Positions 1 to 8,507 of a stretch of 64,000 bases of DNA are shown here, piece by piece. The notes beneath the pieces were generated by a model. It made no database searches, was not told the DNA's origin, and saw nothing but the letters and a program-made list of their open reading frames with translations. Location: contig NZ_JBHULY010000005.1 of NCBI RefSeq assembly GCF_042684665.1, positions 248,001 through 312,000 on the forward strand, given 5' to 3'. Numbering within the stretch: position 1 is the first letter of the stretch; every line of letters starts with the position of its first letter. A program made the position numbers and the translations under genes. Origin of the DNA: Jejuia rubra (GTDB lineage Bacteria; Bacteroidota; Bacteroidia; Flavobacteriales; Flavobacteriaceae).

Positions 1-21
1 CCGTTAATTTTTTATTAAAAC

Positions 22-873
22 GTGACTGTTTACAGCGAAAAAAGCAAGATTGGCGATGCTATAGCGAAATTGAAATCCGAAGGGTTGTCTGTCGGAATGG
101 TTCCCACTATGGGTGCCCTTCATGAGGGGCATTTACAATTGGTTAAAAAAGCAATTGCCGAGAACGATAAGGCTGTGGTCAGTATTTTTGTAAACCCAAC
201 GCAGTTCGATAATAAAGAGGATTTAGAAAAGTATCCCAGGACGCTTGAAAGTGATGTCGCTTTGTTGAAAACGGTAAGTGAGACAGATATTTTGGTTTAT
301 GCACCCGCCGTAAGGGATATTTATGGTGATAATCCCGTGTCCGAAAACTTTGATTTTGACGGGCTAGAGTTTGAAATGGAAGGCAGGTTTAGGAGCGGGC
401 ATTTTGATGGGGTTGGTACAATTGTTAAACGTCTTTTCCAAATTGTAAAACCGAATAAGGGCTATTTTGGTGAAAAGGACTTCCAACAATTGCAGATCAT
501 CAGGAAATTGGTTGAAAAACATGATTTACCCGTCCAAATTGTGGGTTGCAAAATCCATCGTGAAGCCAATGGTTTGGCCATGAGTTCGCGAAACACTAGG
601 CTGACGCCAGAGCATAAAAATGCGTCGCCTTTTATTTATAAAACTCTAAAAACTGCCAAAGCAAAATTTGGCACAAAAAGTGCTACTAAAATAACGGAAT
701 GGGTTGAAAATCAATTTAAAGCACATGATCTGTTAGAATTGGAATATTTCATCATTGCTGATGTGGAAACCCTAAAGCCAATTAAAAGAAAATCACGAAA
801 AAAGAAGTATAGGGCTTTTATAGCTACGTATGCTGGCGATATCAGGTTGATAGACAATATCGCATTAAATTAA
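22..873 (+). CDS. panC: Pantothenate synthetase (pantoate--beta-alanine ligase)
   Basis: Cytoplasmic enzyme that joins pantoate and beta-alanine with ATP to give pantothenate, the vitamin B5 precursor of coenzyme A. The 283-residue length fits the family. The N-terminal nucleotide-binding HxGH-type motif is HEGH (residues 34-37), after the typical MVPTMGALH stretch. The KMSKS-like loop is MSSRN (187-191), and the YFGEKDFQQL segment before it is also characteristic. The start is GTG at 22, which gives the normal family N-terminus; no ATG fits better. panD follows after 13 bases and makes the beta-alanine used here, so the two form one pathway unit. Identity is very secure; the GTG start is probable. 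Confidence 0.97.
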   Translation: MTVYSEKSKIGDAIAKLKSEGLSVGMVPTMGALHEGHLQLVKKAIAENDKAVVSIFVNPTQFDNKEDLEKYPRTLESDVALLKTVSETDILVYAPAVRDIYGDNPVSENFDFDGLEFEMEGRFRSGHFDGVGTIVKRLFQIVKPNKGYFGEKDFQQLQIIRKLVEKHDLPVQIVGCKIHREANGLAMSSRNTRLTPEHKNASPFIYKTLKTAKAKFGTKSATKITEWVENQFKAHDLLELEYFIIADVETLKPIKRKSRKKKYRAFIATYAGDIRLIDNIALN

Positions 874-874
874 T

Positions 875-882
875 TATCTTTG
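875..882 (+). promoter_or_regulatory. TAnnTTTG -7 box just before panD
   Basis: TATCTTTG matches the Bacteroidota sigma-A -7 consensus TAnnTTTG and ends only 4 bases before the panD ATG at 887. If active, it would give panD its own leaderless or nearly leaderless transcript in addition to read-through from panC. No clear -33 TTTG was seen at ideal spacing. Confidence 0.45.
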
Positions 883-886
883 CCAC

Positions 887-1237
887 ATGCAAATTCAAGT
901 TGTAAAATCCAAAATCCATAGGGTAAAGTGTACTGGCGCTGACCTTAATTATATCGGTAGTATTACTATTGATGAAGATTTAATGGATGCTGCTAATATT
1001 ATTCAAGGTGAAAAAGTTCAGATTGTCAACAATGACAATGGCGAACGTCTGGAAACCTACTGTATCCCGGGGCCACGTAATAGTGGTGAAATAACCCTGA
1101 ATGGTGCGGCAGCAAGAAAGGTTTCGGTGGGCGACACCTTAATTTTGATTACTTACGCCTTTATGGGTATTGAGGAAGCCAAGGTATTTAAGCCTTCTTT
1201 GGTATTTCCTGATGAAGCCACAAATCTTTTAAAATAA
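887..1237 (+). CDS. panD: Aspartate 1-decarboxylase (pyruvoyl-dependent)
   Basis: Converts L-aspartate to beta-alanine, the substrate of the neighbouring PanC. It is made as a proenzyme that cleaves itself between Gly24 and Ser25, the serine becoming the pyruvoyl cofactor. Both residues are present at exactly these positions in YIGS (22-25), and the catalytic-site Lys9 and Tyr58-type contexts look normal. The 116-residue length is typical. A TAnnTTTG box ends 4 bases upstream. The next gene starts 3 bases after the stop, so co-transcription is likely. Function is secure. Confidence 0.97.
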   Translation: MQIQVVKSKIHRVKCTGADLNYIGSITIDEDLMDAANIIQGEKVQIVNNDNGERLETYCIPGPRNSGEITLNGAAARKVSVGDTLILITYAFMGIEEAKVFKPSLVFPDEATNLLK

Positions 1238-1240
1238 AAC

Positions 1241-2200
1241 GTGAGCCCCAAAATAAAGAAGATCTTAAAAATTATGCTCCCACTTTTGTTGGGAGTTTTT
1301 TTAGTGTGGTATTCTTTATCCCAAATCTCGATTGAAAAATTGATTGGCTATTTTAAAAAGGCCGACTATTTCTGGATTCTTTTGGGTGTGTTTTTTGGTT
1401 TATTAAGTCATTTGTCCCGGGCGTATCGTTGGCGATTTCAATTGGAGCCCATGGGCTATAACGTGAAGCTTCCCAATAGCATAATGGCTGTTTTCGCAAC
1501 TTATTTAATTAATTATACCATCCCACGGGCTGGCGAAGTAGCACGAGCTTCTATTATGACCAATTATGAAAACGTTCCTTTTGAAAAAGGCATCGGTACC
1601 ATCGTAGCCGAGCGTATTGCTGATTTGGTGATGGTATTTTGCATTATTTGCATTGCCCTTTTTCTGCAGTTCGATTTTATATATTCTTTTTTGATCGAAA
1701 AGTTCGACCCCCTTAAAATTGGAATTTTATTATTAGGAGGCCTCCTCGGATTAGTGGTATTCTTCTTATTAATCAAAGAAAGCAATTCAAAAATAGCCCT
1801 CAAAATAAGAAGTTTTGTAAACGGCTTGATTGAAGGGGTAATGAGTATCTTCAAAATGAAAAAGAAATGGGCCTTTATATTTCATACCGTATTCATTTGG
1901 AGTATGTATGTTCTCATGTTTTATGTCACATCTTTTGCACTGGAAGAAACCAGCAACATCCCTTTTCCCGCAATCCTCATAGGTTTCATCGCGGCAAGTT
2001 TCAGTATTGCTGCAACAAACGGAGGTATCGGCTCCTATCCCGAAGCCATAGTTTTGGCATTTCTGGTATTTAGCATTCCCGAAGACCCAAGTCGCGCCTT
2101 TGGTTGGATTATGTGGGGTTCTCAAACACTTTTGATTATTATTTTTGGGGGGTTGTCTTTGATTTATCTGCCGATATATAACCGCATCAAGCCAAAGTAG
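1241..2200 (+). CDS. UPF0104 / lysylphosphatidylglycerol synthase-like transmembrane protein
   Basis: Integral inner-membrane protein of 319 residues with about eight hydrophobic helices and no soluble catalytic domain. It resembles the flippase-like membrane half of MprF (UPF0104/YbhN family), including the conserved LSRAYRW segment after helix 2 and the RAGEVARA loop near residue 100. The role in this organism is unknown; family members are inferred to move or bind lipids. The GTG start at 1241 lies 3 bases after panD and gives a normal first helix. Gene order panC-panD-UPF0104 suggests an operon without proving a functional link. Confidence 0.85.
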   Translation: MSPKIKKILKIMLPLLLGVFLVWYSLSQISIEKLIGYFKKADYFWILLGVFFGLLSHLSRAYRWRFQLEPMGYNVKLPNSIMAVFATYLINYTIPRAGEVARASIMTNYENVPFEKGIGTIVAERIADLVMVFCIICIALFLQFDFIYSFLIEKFDPLKIGILLLGGLLGLVVFFLLIKESNSKIALKIRSFVNGLIEGVMSIFKMKKKWAFIFHTVFIWSMYVLMFYVTSFALEETSNIPFPAILIGFIAASFSIAATNGGIGSYPEAIVLAFLVFSIPEDPSRAFGWIMWGSQTLLIIIFGGLSLIYLPIYNRIKPK

Positions 2201-2275
2201 ATTTCGGCGTTCTTCTTTTTTGAATTCTTCTAGCATATTTTATACCTTGCTCACGTTGTTTATTTAAAGTTTTAA

Positions 2276-3427
2276 ATGATGAGAGTTGCTATTATCCTAT
2301 CGATTTGTTTGTTTTTTGGTTTGAGTGTGAGTGCCCAAGTAAAATATGAGGTTTTCCAGTCCAATAAAATGGGAGAGGAACGCCAAATAAAAATACAGTT
2401 GCCGAGAGGTTATTCCAGTGATGAAGACAAAAGGTATCCCGTATTTATCGTTCTTGATGGCGACTATCTATTTGAAGCTGTGGCGGGTAATGTAGATTAT
2501 TATTCCTATTGGGAAGATATGCCGGAATGCATCGTAGTTGGTATCAATCAAATTGATAAACGCTACGACGATTGTATGTATTCTGAACAAAACTCTTTGC
2601 CCGTTGAAACAGGTGCTAGATTTTTCGAATTTATAGGAATGGAGTTATTGCCGTACATCGAAACCAATTATCGCACGGCAAATTTTAGGGTAGCCGTCGG
2701 CCATGGTGAAACCGCTAATTTCATTAATTATTACCTTTTGAAATCGCGGCCGTTGTTTCAAGGGTATGTTGTAGTAAGCCCGGAGTTGGCGCCCCAAATG
2801 TTGGAATACATTCCTGAAGGATTGACCAAAGTGGAATCCAAATTGTTTTACTATCTGGCAAATACCGAATTTGACAACAAATCCATTAAGCAGATGACGG
2901 GCGCATTGCATTCGGATATCGAGCAGGTTGAAAACGAGAATATTTCATATGAATTCGACAGTTTTAAAAATGCATCACACTATTCCGTACCGGCACATGC
3001 CATTCCAAATGCGCTCGAGACCATCTTTAAAGTGTTTCAGCCGATCAGCAAAAAGGAGTACAAAGAAGAAATATTGGAACTTGAGATTTCGCCAGTTTTA
3101 TATCTCGAAGAAAAGTATCAGGCCATTAAGGATTTATTCGGCATAGAGAAAAAAATTCTCATCAATGATTACAAGGCGATTGCTGCGGCAATTGAGAAAA
3201 ATCAATTGTTTGAATACTACGAGCAATTGGGGAAATTGGCACGAAAGGATTATCCTGAAACTATGTTGGGCAGTTATTACACGGCAAGGTTTTATGAAGA
3301 AATGGGTGAGCCAAAGAAAGCGATGCGCACCTATCAATCGGCCTACGCCCTTGACGAAATAGCGGGTATTACCAAAGATAAGGTTTTGGAATTGGCCGAG
3401 GCTATAAAGATGGACTTCGGATATTAG
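2276..3427 (+). CDS. Esterase-D-like secreted protein, likely degenerate active site
   Basis: A 383-residue exported protein: signal peptide at about 1-20 (ending VSAQ), then a putative-esterase (enterochelin esterase/esterase D) alpha/beta-hydrolase fold to about residue 265, and a C-terminal helical extension that looks TPR-like (the segment around YYTARFYEEMGEPKKAM). The nucleophile-elbow position reads GHGETA instead of GxSxG, so the usual serine is glycine. A candidate histidine lies in the ASHYSVPAH stretch. It may be a non-catalytic relative or use another residue. The start is ATG 2276 (a second ATG follows directly). The stop codon directly abuts the radA start codon, so the two genes are probably translationally linked. 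Confidence 0.8.
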   Translation: MMRVAIILSICLFFGLSVSAQVKYEVFQSNKMGEERQIKIQLPRGYSSDEDKRYPVFIVLDGDYLFEAVAGNVDYYSYWEDMPECIVVGINQIDKRYDDCMYSEQNSLPVETGARFFEFIGMELLPYIETNYRTANFRVAVGHGETANFINYYLLKSRPLFQGYVVVSPELAPQMLEYIPEGLTKVESKLFYYLANTEFDNKSIKQMTGALHSDIEQVENENISYEFDSFKNASHYSVPAHAIPNALETIFKVFQPISKKEYKEEILELEISPVLYLEEKYQAIKDLFGIEKKILINDYKAIAAAIEKNQLFEYYEQLGKLARKDYPETMLGSYYTARFYEEMGEPKKAMRTYQSAYALDEIAGITKDKVLELAEAIKMDFGY

Positions 3428-4786
3428 ATGGCAAAAGTAAAGACAACATTTTTCTGTCAAAATTGTGGGGCGCAATATGCCAAATGGCAGGGGCAGTGCA
3501 ATTCCTGTAAGCAGTGGAACACCATTGCGGAGGAGGTCATTCAAAAACCAGAAAAGGCCGATTGGAAGACAAATTCAAGCCCCACAAAAAGAGCTTCAAA
3601 ACCCTTACGGATAAAAGACATTGATGTTTCCGAGGAAGCTCGACTGAATAGTTTGGATAGTGAATTCAATAGAGTGCTTGGTGGTGGTATTGTACCAGGG
3701 TCGTTAATATTACTAGGTGGTGAACCAGGTATTGGGAAAAGTACCCTTTTACTTCAGGTTTCTTTAAAACTGCCTTTCAAAACACTATATGTTTCCGGTG
3801 AAGAAAGCCAGAAACAAATCAAAATGCGAGCCGAGCGTATTAATCCCGAAAGCAATAATTGCTTCATACTAACGGAAACAAAAACCCAAAATATTTTTAA
3901 ACAAATTGAGGCTTTGGAGCCCGATGTTATTATTGTGGATTCCATTCAGACCTTGCATAGCGATTATATTGAATCATCCGCTGGAAGCATATCACAAATA
4001 AAAGAATGTACAGCAGAACTCATAAAATTTGCTAAAGAAACTGCTACGCCCGTCATTCTTATAGGCCATATTACAAAGGATGGGCATATTGCTGGCCCTA
4101 AGATTTTGGAGCATATGGTGGACACCGTTTTGCAGTTTGAAGGCGACCGAAACCATGTGTTTAGAATTCTTCGCGCGCACAAGAACCGTTTTGGTTCTAC
4201 CAATGAGTTGGGTATCTACGAAATGCAAGGTTCGGGATTAAGAGAAGTGTCCAATCCGTCGGAAATTTTGATTTCGAAAAAGGAAGAAGAGTTATCGGGA
4301 AATGCCATTGCGGCCACATTGGAGGGCATGCGCCCATTAATGATTGAAGTTCAAGCTTTGGTCAGTACGGCAGTTTACGGTACGCCACAGCGCAGTGCAA
4401 CAGGTTTTAATGCTAAACGTTTGAACATGCTTTTAGCCGTTTTAGAAAAACGCGCCGGGTTTCGATTGGGTGCCAAAGACGTTTTTTTAAATATAACGGG
4501 AGGCATAACTGTTGATGACCCTGCAATTGACTTGGCCGTTGTTGCGGCAATATTGTCTTCAAACGAGGACGAACCCCTTCAAAATGACTTTTGCTTTGCG
4601 GCGGAAGTGGGGCTTTCTGGAGAAATTCGCCCTGTCCAGCGTGTGGAACAACGTATTTTGGAAGCCGCAAAGCTTGGGTTTTCGACCATTTTTGTGTCCA
4701 AATACAATAAAATTTCACTGAAAGGCACAACGATTAAAGTACAACTTATTTCGAAAATTGAGGATTTGGTGGGCTTTTTGACATGA
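3428..4786 (+). CDS. radA: DNA repair protein RadA (Sms)
   Basis: ATP-dependent branch-migration protein in recombinational repair. Domains in order: N-terminal C4 zinc finger (Cys10, 13, 24, 27), RecA-like ATPase with Walker A GGEPGIGKST (97-106), the RadA-specific KNRFG motif (252-256), and a C-terminal Lon-protease-like domain that lacks peptidase activity in the family. Length 452 is typical. ATG 3428 follows the esterase stop with no gap. A 232-base AT-rich spacer separates it from the next gene. Identification is unambiguous. Confidence 0.98.
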   Translation: MAKVKTTFFCQNCGAQYAKWQGQCNSCKQWNTIAEEVIQKPEKADWKTNSSPTKRASKPLRIKDIDVSEEARLNSLDSEFNRVLGGGIVPGSLILLGGEPGIGKSTLLLQVSLKLPFKTLYVSGEESQKQIKMRAERINPESNNCFILTETKTQNIFKQIEALEPDVIIVDSIQTLHSDYIESSAGSISQIKECTAELIKFAKETATPVILIGHITKDGHIAGPKILEHMVDTVLQFEGDRNHVFRILRAHKNRFGSTNELGIYEMQGSGLREVSNPSEILISKKEEELSGNAIAATLEGMRPLMIEVQALVSTAVYGTPQRSATGFNAKRLNMLLAVLEKRAGFRLGAKDVFLNITGGITVDDPAIDLAVVAAILSSNEDEPLQNDFCFAAEVGLSGEIRPVQRVEQRILEAAKLGFSTIFVSKYNKISLKGTTIKVQLISKIEDLVGFLT

Positions 4787-4870
4787 CCTTAAATCGCGTA
4801 TTTCAACGATAATATTTTCATTTAATCGATAAAAATTACAATATTTTTAGGATTTTTGACTTATCTGTAT

Positions 4871-4878
4871 TACTTTTG
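4871..4878 (+). promoter_or_regulatory. Candidate -7 box upstream of the first LamG gene
   Basis: TACTTTTG fits TAnnTTTG and lies about 140 bases before the 5019 start. A TTTG at 4855-4858 is only 12 bases upstream, closer than the usual 17-23, so the match is partial. The rest of the 4787-5018 spacer is AT-rich with no recognised element. Confidence 0.3.
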
Positions 4879-5018
4879 CTACGTTTTTAATTTTAATACA
4901 AGCATAATTTATTTGATTAGGATAACTTTTTTTTGATAAACGTTCTCTCGGTTTTTCAATTTCTTGAAATACTGCAATAGTATTTGATTTTTTAATTGCG
5001 CCCCAAACAATTAATACC

Positions 5019-8000
5019 ATGAAAAGAAATGATACTCGACCCGATTTCAGAATTTATAGCCTACTTTTTTTAACGTTTTTCGCATTTGCCAACGTTTTTG
5101 GCCAGTTTTGCCAGCCCAAGAATATTGGTAAGTTCAATACCAACTACATTTCCAAAGTCTCGATAGGTGATTTTTCAAACATAAGCAAAGGAAAAACAGG
5201 TGGCTACTCCTATTTTTCAGACCTGAACAGCATAAATATAAAAATTGGAGAGACATTAAAAGGCGAAGTTACGGTCACCCTAAATGGGTGGAACACCAAA
5301 GAGAATGCCCTGGTAGTTTGGATGGATTTGAATAGAAATAAGAGCTTTGACGATGAAGGCGAACGCTTCATTTTCTGGGCAGAGGATAAGACAAATTCCA
5401 AAGGGAACAAGTCAATAATTATTCCTTTTAAAATAGAAATCCCAAAATCGATAAAGACCAGTAAATCGGTTATTCGAATTGGGTTCAGAACGGGAAAAAA
5501 GCAAAACTTCAGCAGTTGCGATTACAAATATCAATCCGGTGAAATTGAGGACTACAACATTAATTTTGTAACCCACACAGATCCAGATAAAGACACAGAC
5601 GGCGACGGTATCCCCGACCTTGAAGACATGTTTACGCCCAATCCACCAGCCACCGCCGCCATTGATTTAGATGGAATTGACGATTATTTGGAGAGTGATC
5701 TAAATTTAAGTGGTTACAATCAACTGACCATAATGGCTTGGGTGAAATTGGACAAAAGTTTTACTGAAACAGGCACATTAATCAGTCAGGGTAAAATGAA
5801 GATTAAGGTAAATAAGCATAAAAGGGTGGTAGCACGGGTTAATGGAAAATCGATTGTTGCTAATTCTCGAAAGATTCTAGAGGGACTTCAAAATGGTCGA
5901 TGGACGCATATTGCCATTACTTTTGACAGTTCGATAAAAAATCAAAAATTAAAATTGTTTATCAATGGGCATTTGGCCAAAACGGGTAATGACAAATTGT
6001 TTTCTGAAGCCATAGGTACAACCGCAGATCTGTTTACAATTGGTAAAAATGTAACCAACAACAAGGAGTTTTTTAACGGCGACGTGGATGAGGTCAGGCT
6101 TTTTGATATGGCGCTTACGGAAAGTCAGGTACAAAAAATGGTATATCAAGAAATAACCGAAAGTGCCAATAGTGTTGCAGGTGTAACCATTCCAAAGTTA
6201 ATTAAAGACGATGATACCGGAGCAACCATCCCTTGGTCCAGTTTAGTGGCCTATTATAAAATGAGCGACATCATCAGCGGATATACCAAAGATTTTTCGT
6301 CATATGAGCATATGGCCACAATTTTTAATGTCGAAAACGTAAAGGAGCAATCAGCACCAATACCTTTTGTAACCAAAGCTCCGGGAAGCTGGGAGGATGT
6401 TGAAAATTGGGCGATGGGTGATGTGCAAGATACCGACGAATTGGCAAATTCTGAGTTTTCAATTGTAAAGGTAAGCCACGACCTTGACGTCAATACTTCG
6501 GTAAAAACGGCGGGCCTAATTTTGGATGAAGGCACAACCATAACTGTTAATGGCGACAACGAATTTAGAAACAGTTTTTACCTAGAATTGAACGGGACTT
6601 TAGATTTGATGGACGATTCGCAACTGGTACAAACCAAAAATAGTGATTTAGTGACCTCCGAAGATGGAAAAGTACTGAGAAGGCAAGAAGGGACATCAAA
6701 CCCTTTTTGGTACAACTATTGGTCTTCGCCCATTGGCACTGCGGGAGCGACAATTTTAACGGACAACAACACATCCAAAAATAACCCAAACAACTCGGAC
6801 TTCAAATTGCAAATGATTAAGGACGAAACTGGATTTAATAAGGAATTTACCAATAGTTATACGGCGAACGGGAACATCAGCACCTATTGGCTCTATACTT
6901 ACATCAACGGTACGTCCTACTGGGATTGGGCGCAGATTAGCCCAACTTCAAAATTGAACCCTGGCGTGGGTTATACCCAAAAGGGAACTGGAGTGCCATT
7001 TGACGAGCAACAGTACATTTTTGAGGGCAAACCCAATAATGGCACCATTTTGTTAAAAGTCCAAGACAAGGGAGGGCCGGGTTCCGTTGCAGGTAAGTCT
7101 AAAACTGAGTACTTGATGGGTAATCCGTATCCATCAGCACTGGACCTTCATAAATTTATCGATGATAACGCAAACATTATTGGTGGAACTATTCAGCTTT
7201 GGCAACAATGGGGTGGCGCCTCACATAACCTGAATGAATACCATGGTGGATACGCCCAAGTAAATAAATTGGGAGCAGTTAGAGCGCGGCAATTTGTAGG
7301 ATTCAACGGAGCAACTACTGGAGAGGAACGGGGTACTGTCATACCCTCGAGATATGTGCCGGTTGGACAAGGGTTTATTGCGGAAATTGTTGCAAATGGA
7401 AATGTTGAATTCAACAACGGTCAGCGAGTGTTTATCAAGGAGGCAGATGCGGACGGAAGCTATAATAACGGCTCAGTATTTTCAAAAAGGGGTAATGGAA
7501 AATCTAATCAGAGTACTGATTCGGAAGTAGATCATGGTGAAATGCAAAAAATACGTTTAGAGTTTAATTCGGTTAAAGGCCCTAAAACAAAACGGGAATT
7601 GCTTTTGGGCTTTAGTAAAGACACTTCAGATGATTTTGATTTTGGTTATGACGCAGAAACTGATGGCTCCAATAACAATGATTTGAACTTAGGTTTTGAT
7701 GGCAAAAATTTCAATATGCAAGCGTATGGGCCAATTTCTGTTGATAAGGTGGTGCCATTAAATTTCAAATCTTCTGGCGACAATACCTTTGAAATTAAAA
7801 TCACCGAAATGGAAAATGTCGGTGAGTATCAAGAGATTTATTTACGTGATAATCTTACGGGTGAATATTTTGATTTGACTAGTGGCGAAGCCTATCATTT
7901 TTCATCGGGCCAGGGGAAATTTAATCAACGGTTTGAAATCGTATTTCAGTCCGAAGCAAGTACACTAAGTATGGAAGAAGCCCAAGTGGATGAAAATTTC

Positions 8001-8231
8001 ATTTACTACGACATGCGGAACAACCTATTATTTACTAAAAAACTTTCTGGTCGGATTAAAAAATTTGTGCTCTACAACATTTCTGGACAAAGCGTTTTTG
8101 AAATGACCGATGTCCCAAACTTAACATTCGAAAATGGTTTAAGTCTCCCCAATGTTACTGCGGGAACCTATATTGCATGCTTAAGAACGGATTCGGGCGC
8201 GGTTTTAACCAAAAAAATAATCATGAATTAG
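5019..8231 (+). CDS. Large secreted GEVED/LamG-domain protein with T9SS sorting tail (paralogue 1)
   Basis: 1070-residue exported protein. Signal peptide about 1-29; a GEVED-type beta domain about 30-185 (ends SGEIEDYNINF); a short calcium-binding-like DPDKDTDGDGIPDLED linker; a concanavalin/LamG-like lectin domain about 205-380 (starts IDLDGIDDYL); then a roughly 570-residue 'constant' region from GLILD near residue 500, with a conserved NPYPSALD motif; and a C-terminal type A T9SS sorting domain (LYNISGQSV ... KKIIMN). It is probably exported across the outer membrane and anchored or released by the T9SS. Ligand unknown; adhesion or glycan binding is inference. Its constant region is homologous in protein to the next two genes but keeps background-like AT-rich codons. 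Confidence 0.85.
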   Translation: MKRNDTRPDFRIYSLLFLTFFAFANVFGQFCQPKNIGKFNTNYISKVSIGDFSNISKGKTGGYSYFSDLNSINIKIGETLKGEVTVTLNGWNTKENALVVWMDLNRNKSFDDEGERFIFWAEDKTNSKGNKSIIIPFKIEIPKSIKTSKSVIRIGFRTGKKQNFSSCDYKYQSGEIEDYNINFVTHTDPDKDTDGDGIPDLEDMFTPNPPATAAIDLDGIDDYLESDLNLSGYNQLTIMAWVKLDKSFTETGTLISQGKMKIKVNKHKRVVARVNGKSIVANSRKILEGLQNGRWTHIAITFDSSIKNQKLKLFINGHLAKTGNDKLFSEAIGTTADLFTIGKNVTNNKEFFNGDVDEVRLFDMALTESQVQKMVYQEITESANSVAGVTIPKLIKDDDTGATIPWSSLVAYYKMSDIISGYTKDFSSYEHMATIFNVENVKEQSAPIPFVTKAPGSWEDVENWAMGDVQDTDELANSEFSIVKVSHDLDVNTSVKTAGLILDEGTTITVNGDNEFRNSFYLELNGTLDLMDDSQLVQTKNSDLVTSEDGKVLRRQEGTSNPFWYNYWSSPIGTAGATILTDNNTSKNNPNNSDFKLQMIKDETGFNKEFTNSYTANGNISTYWLYTYINGTSYWDWAQISPTSKLNPGVGYTQKGTGVPFDEQQYIFEGKPNNGTILLKVQDKGGPGSVAGKSKTEYLMGNPYPSALDLHKFIDDNANIIGGTIQLWQQWGGASHNLNEYHGGYAQVNKLGAVRARQFVGFNGATTGEERGTVIPSRYVPVGQGFIAEIVANGNVEFNNGQRVFIKEADADGSYNNGSVFSKRGNGKSNQSTDSEVDHGEMQKIRLEFNSVKGPKTKRELLLGFSKDTSDDFDFGYDAETDGSNNNDLNLGFDGKNFNMQAYGPISVDKVVPLNFKSSGDNTFEIKITEMENVGEYQEIYLRDNLTGEYFDLTSGEAYHFSSGQGKFNQRFEIVFQSEASTLSMEEAQVDENFIYYDMRNNLLFTKKLSGRIKKFVLYNISGQSVFEMTDVPNLTFENGLSLPNVTAGTYIACLRTDSGAVLTKKIIMN

Positions 8232-8294
8232 ATATCGATAGCAGAGATAAATCTATTTCTGACAAACTTACAGAAACGGTGTTTGTCTATAAAA

Positions 8295-8428
8295 TATGTA
8301 TTTTGTCGTATATTTTATTGTTTTTATCGATAATTTGAAGTAATATTGTTTAGTTTTTAAGTGATGTGCACCATAGGTGTGCGGTAATAATTGAAGTTTT
8401 CTTCCCTCAAGTTTAGTTTCAATAGAGT
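8295..8428 (+). repeat. 134-bp leader repeat, copy A
   Basis: Aligns without net gaps to 11909-12042. The best-conserved parts are the TTTTATCGATAATTTGAAG block (start near 8322) and the TTGAAGTTTTCTTCCCTCAA block at 8391-8410. Both copies precede a LamG/T9SS gene but differ in distance to the start codon (80 versus 125 bases), which argues for a non-coding promoter or 5' leader rather than coding sequence. A looser resemblance (ATCGATAAAAATTACAAT) exists before the first paralogue near 4827. Confidence 0.8.
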
Positions 8429-8507
8429 TTTCATTTTGTTAGAATACAGAGTTCAATTTATATGGTGGATGCACCTGAAATTGAAGAATTCTTTAAATGT
8501 TTTTATT

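Noticed and set aside
1787..2236. 149-codon antisense frame opposite the UPF0104 gene
   Set aside because: Opposite to a well-supported membrane protein, with no promoter or family pattern.
8261..8287. Terminator after paralogue 1 (GACAAAC/GTTTGTC hairpin)
   Set aside because: A 7-bp stem with a 13-base loop and no T-run; too weak to call.
8391..8507. Possible N-terminal extension of paralogue 2 from TTG
   Set aside because: The stretch lies in the leader repeat, which is non-coding before paralogue 3, and a proper signal peptide begins at 8508.
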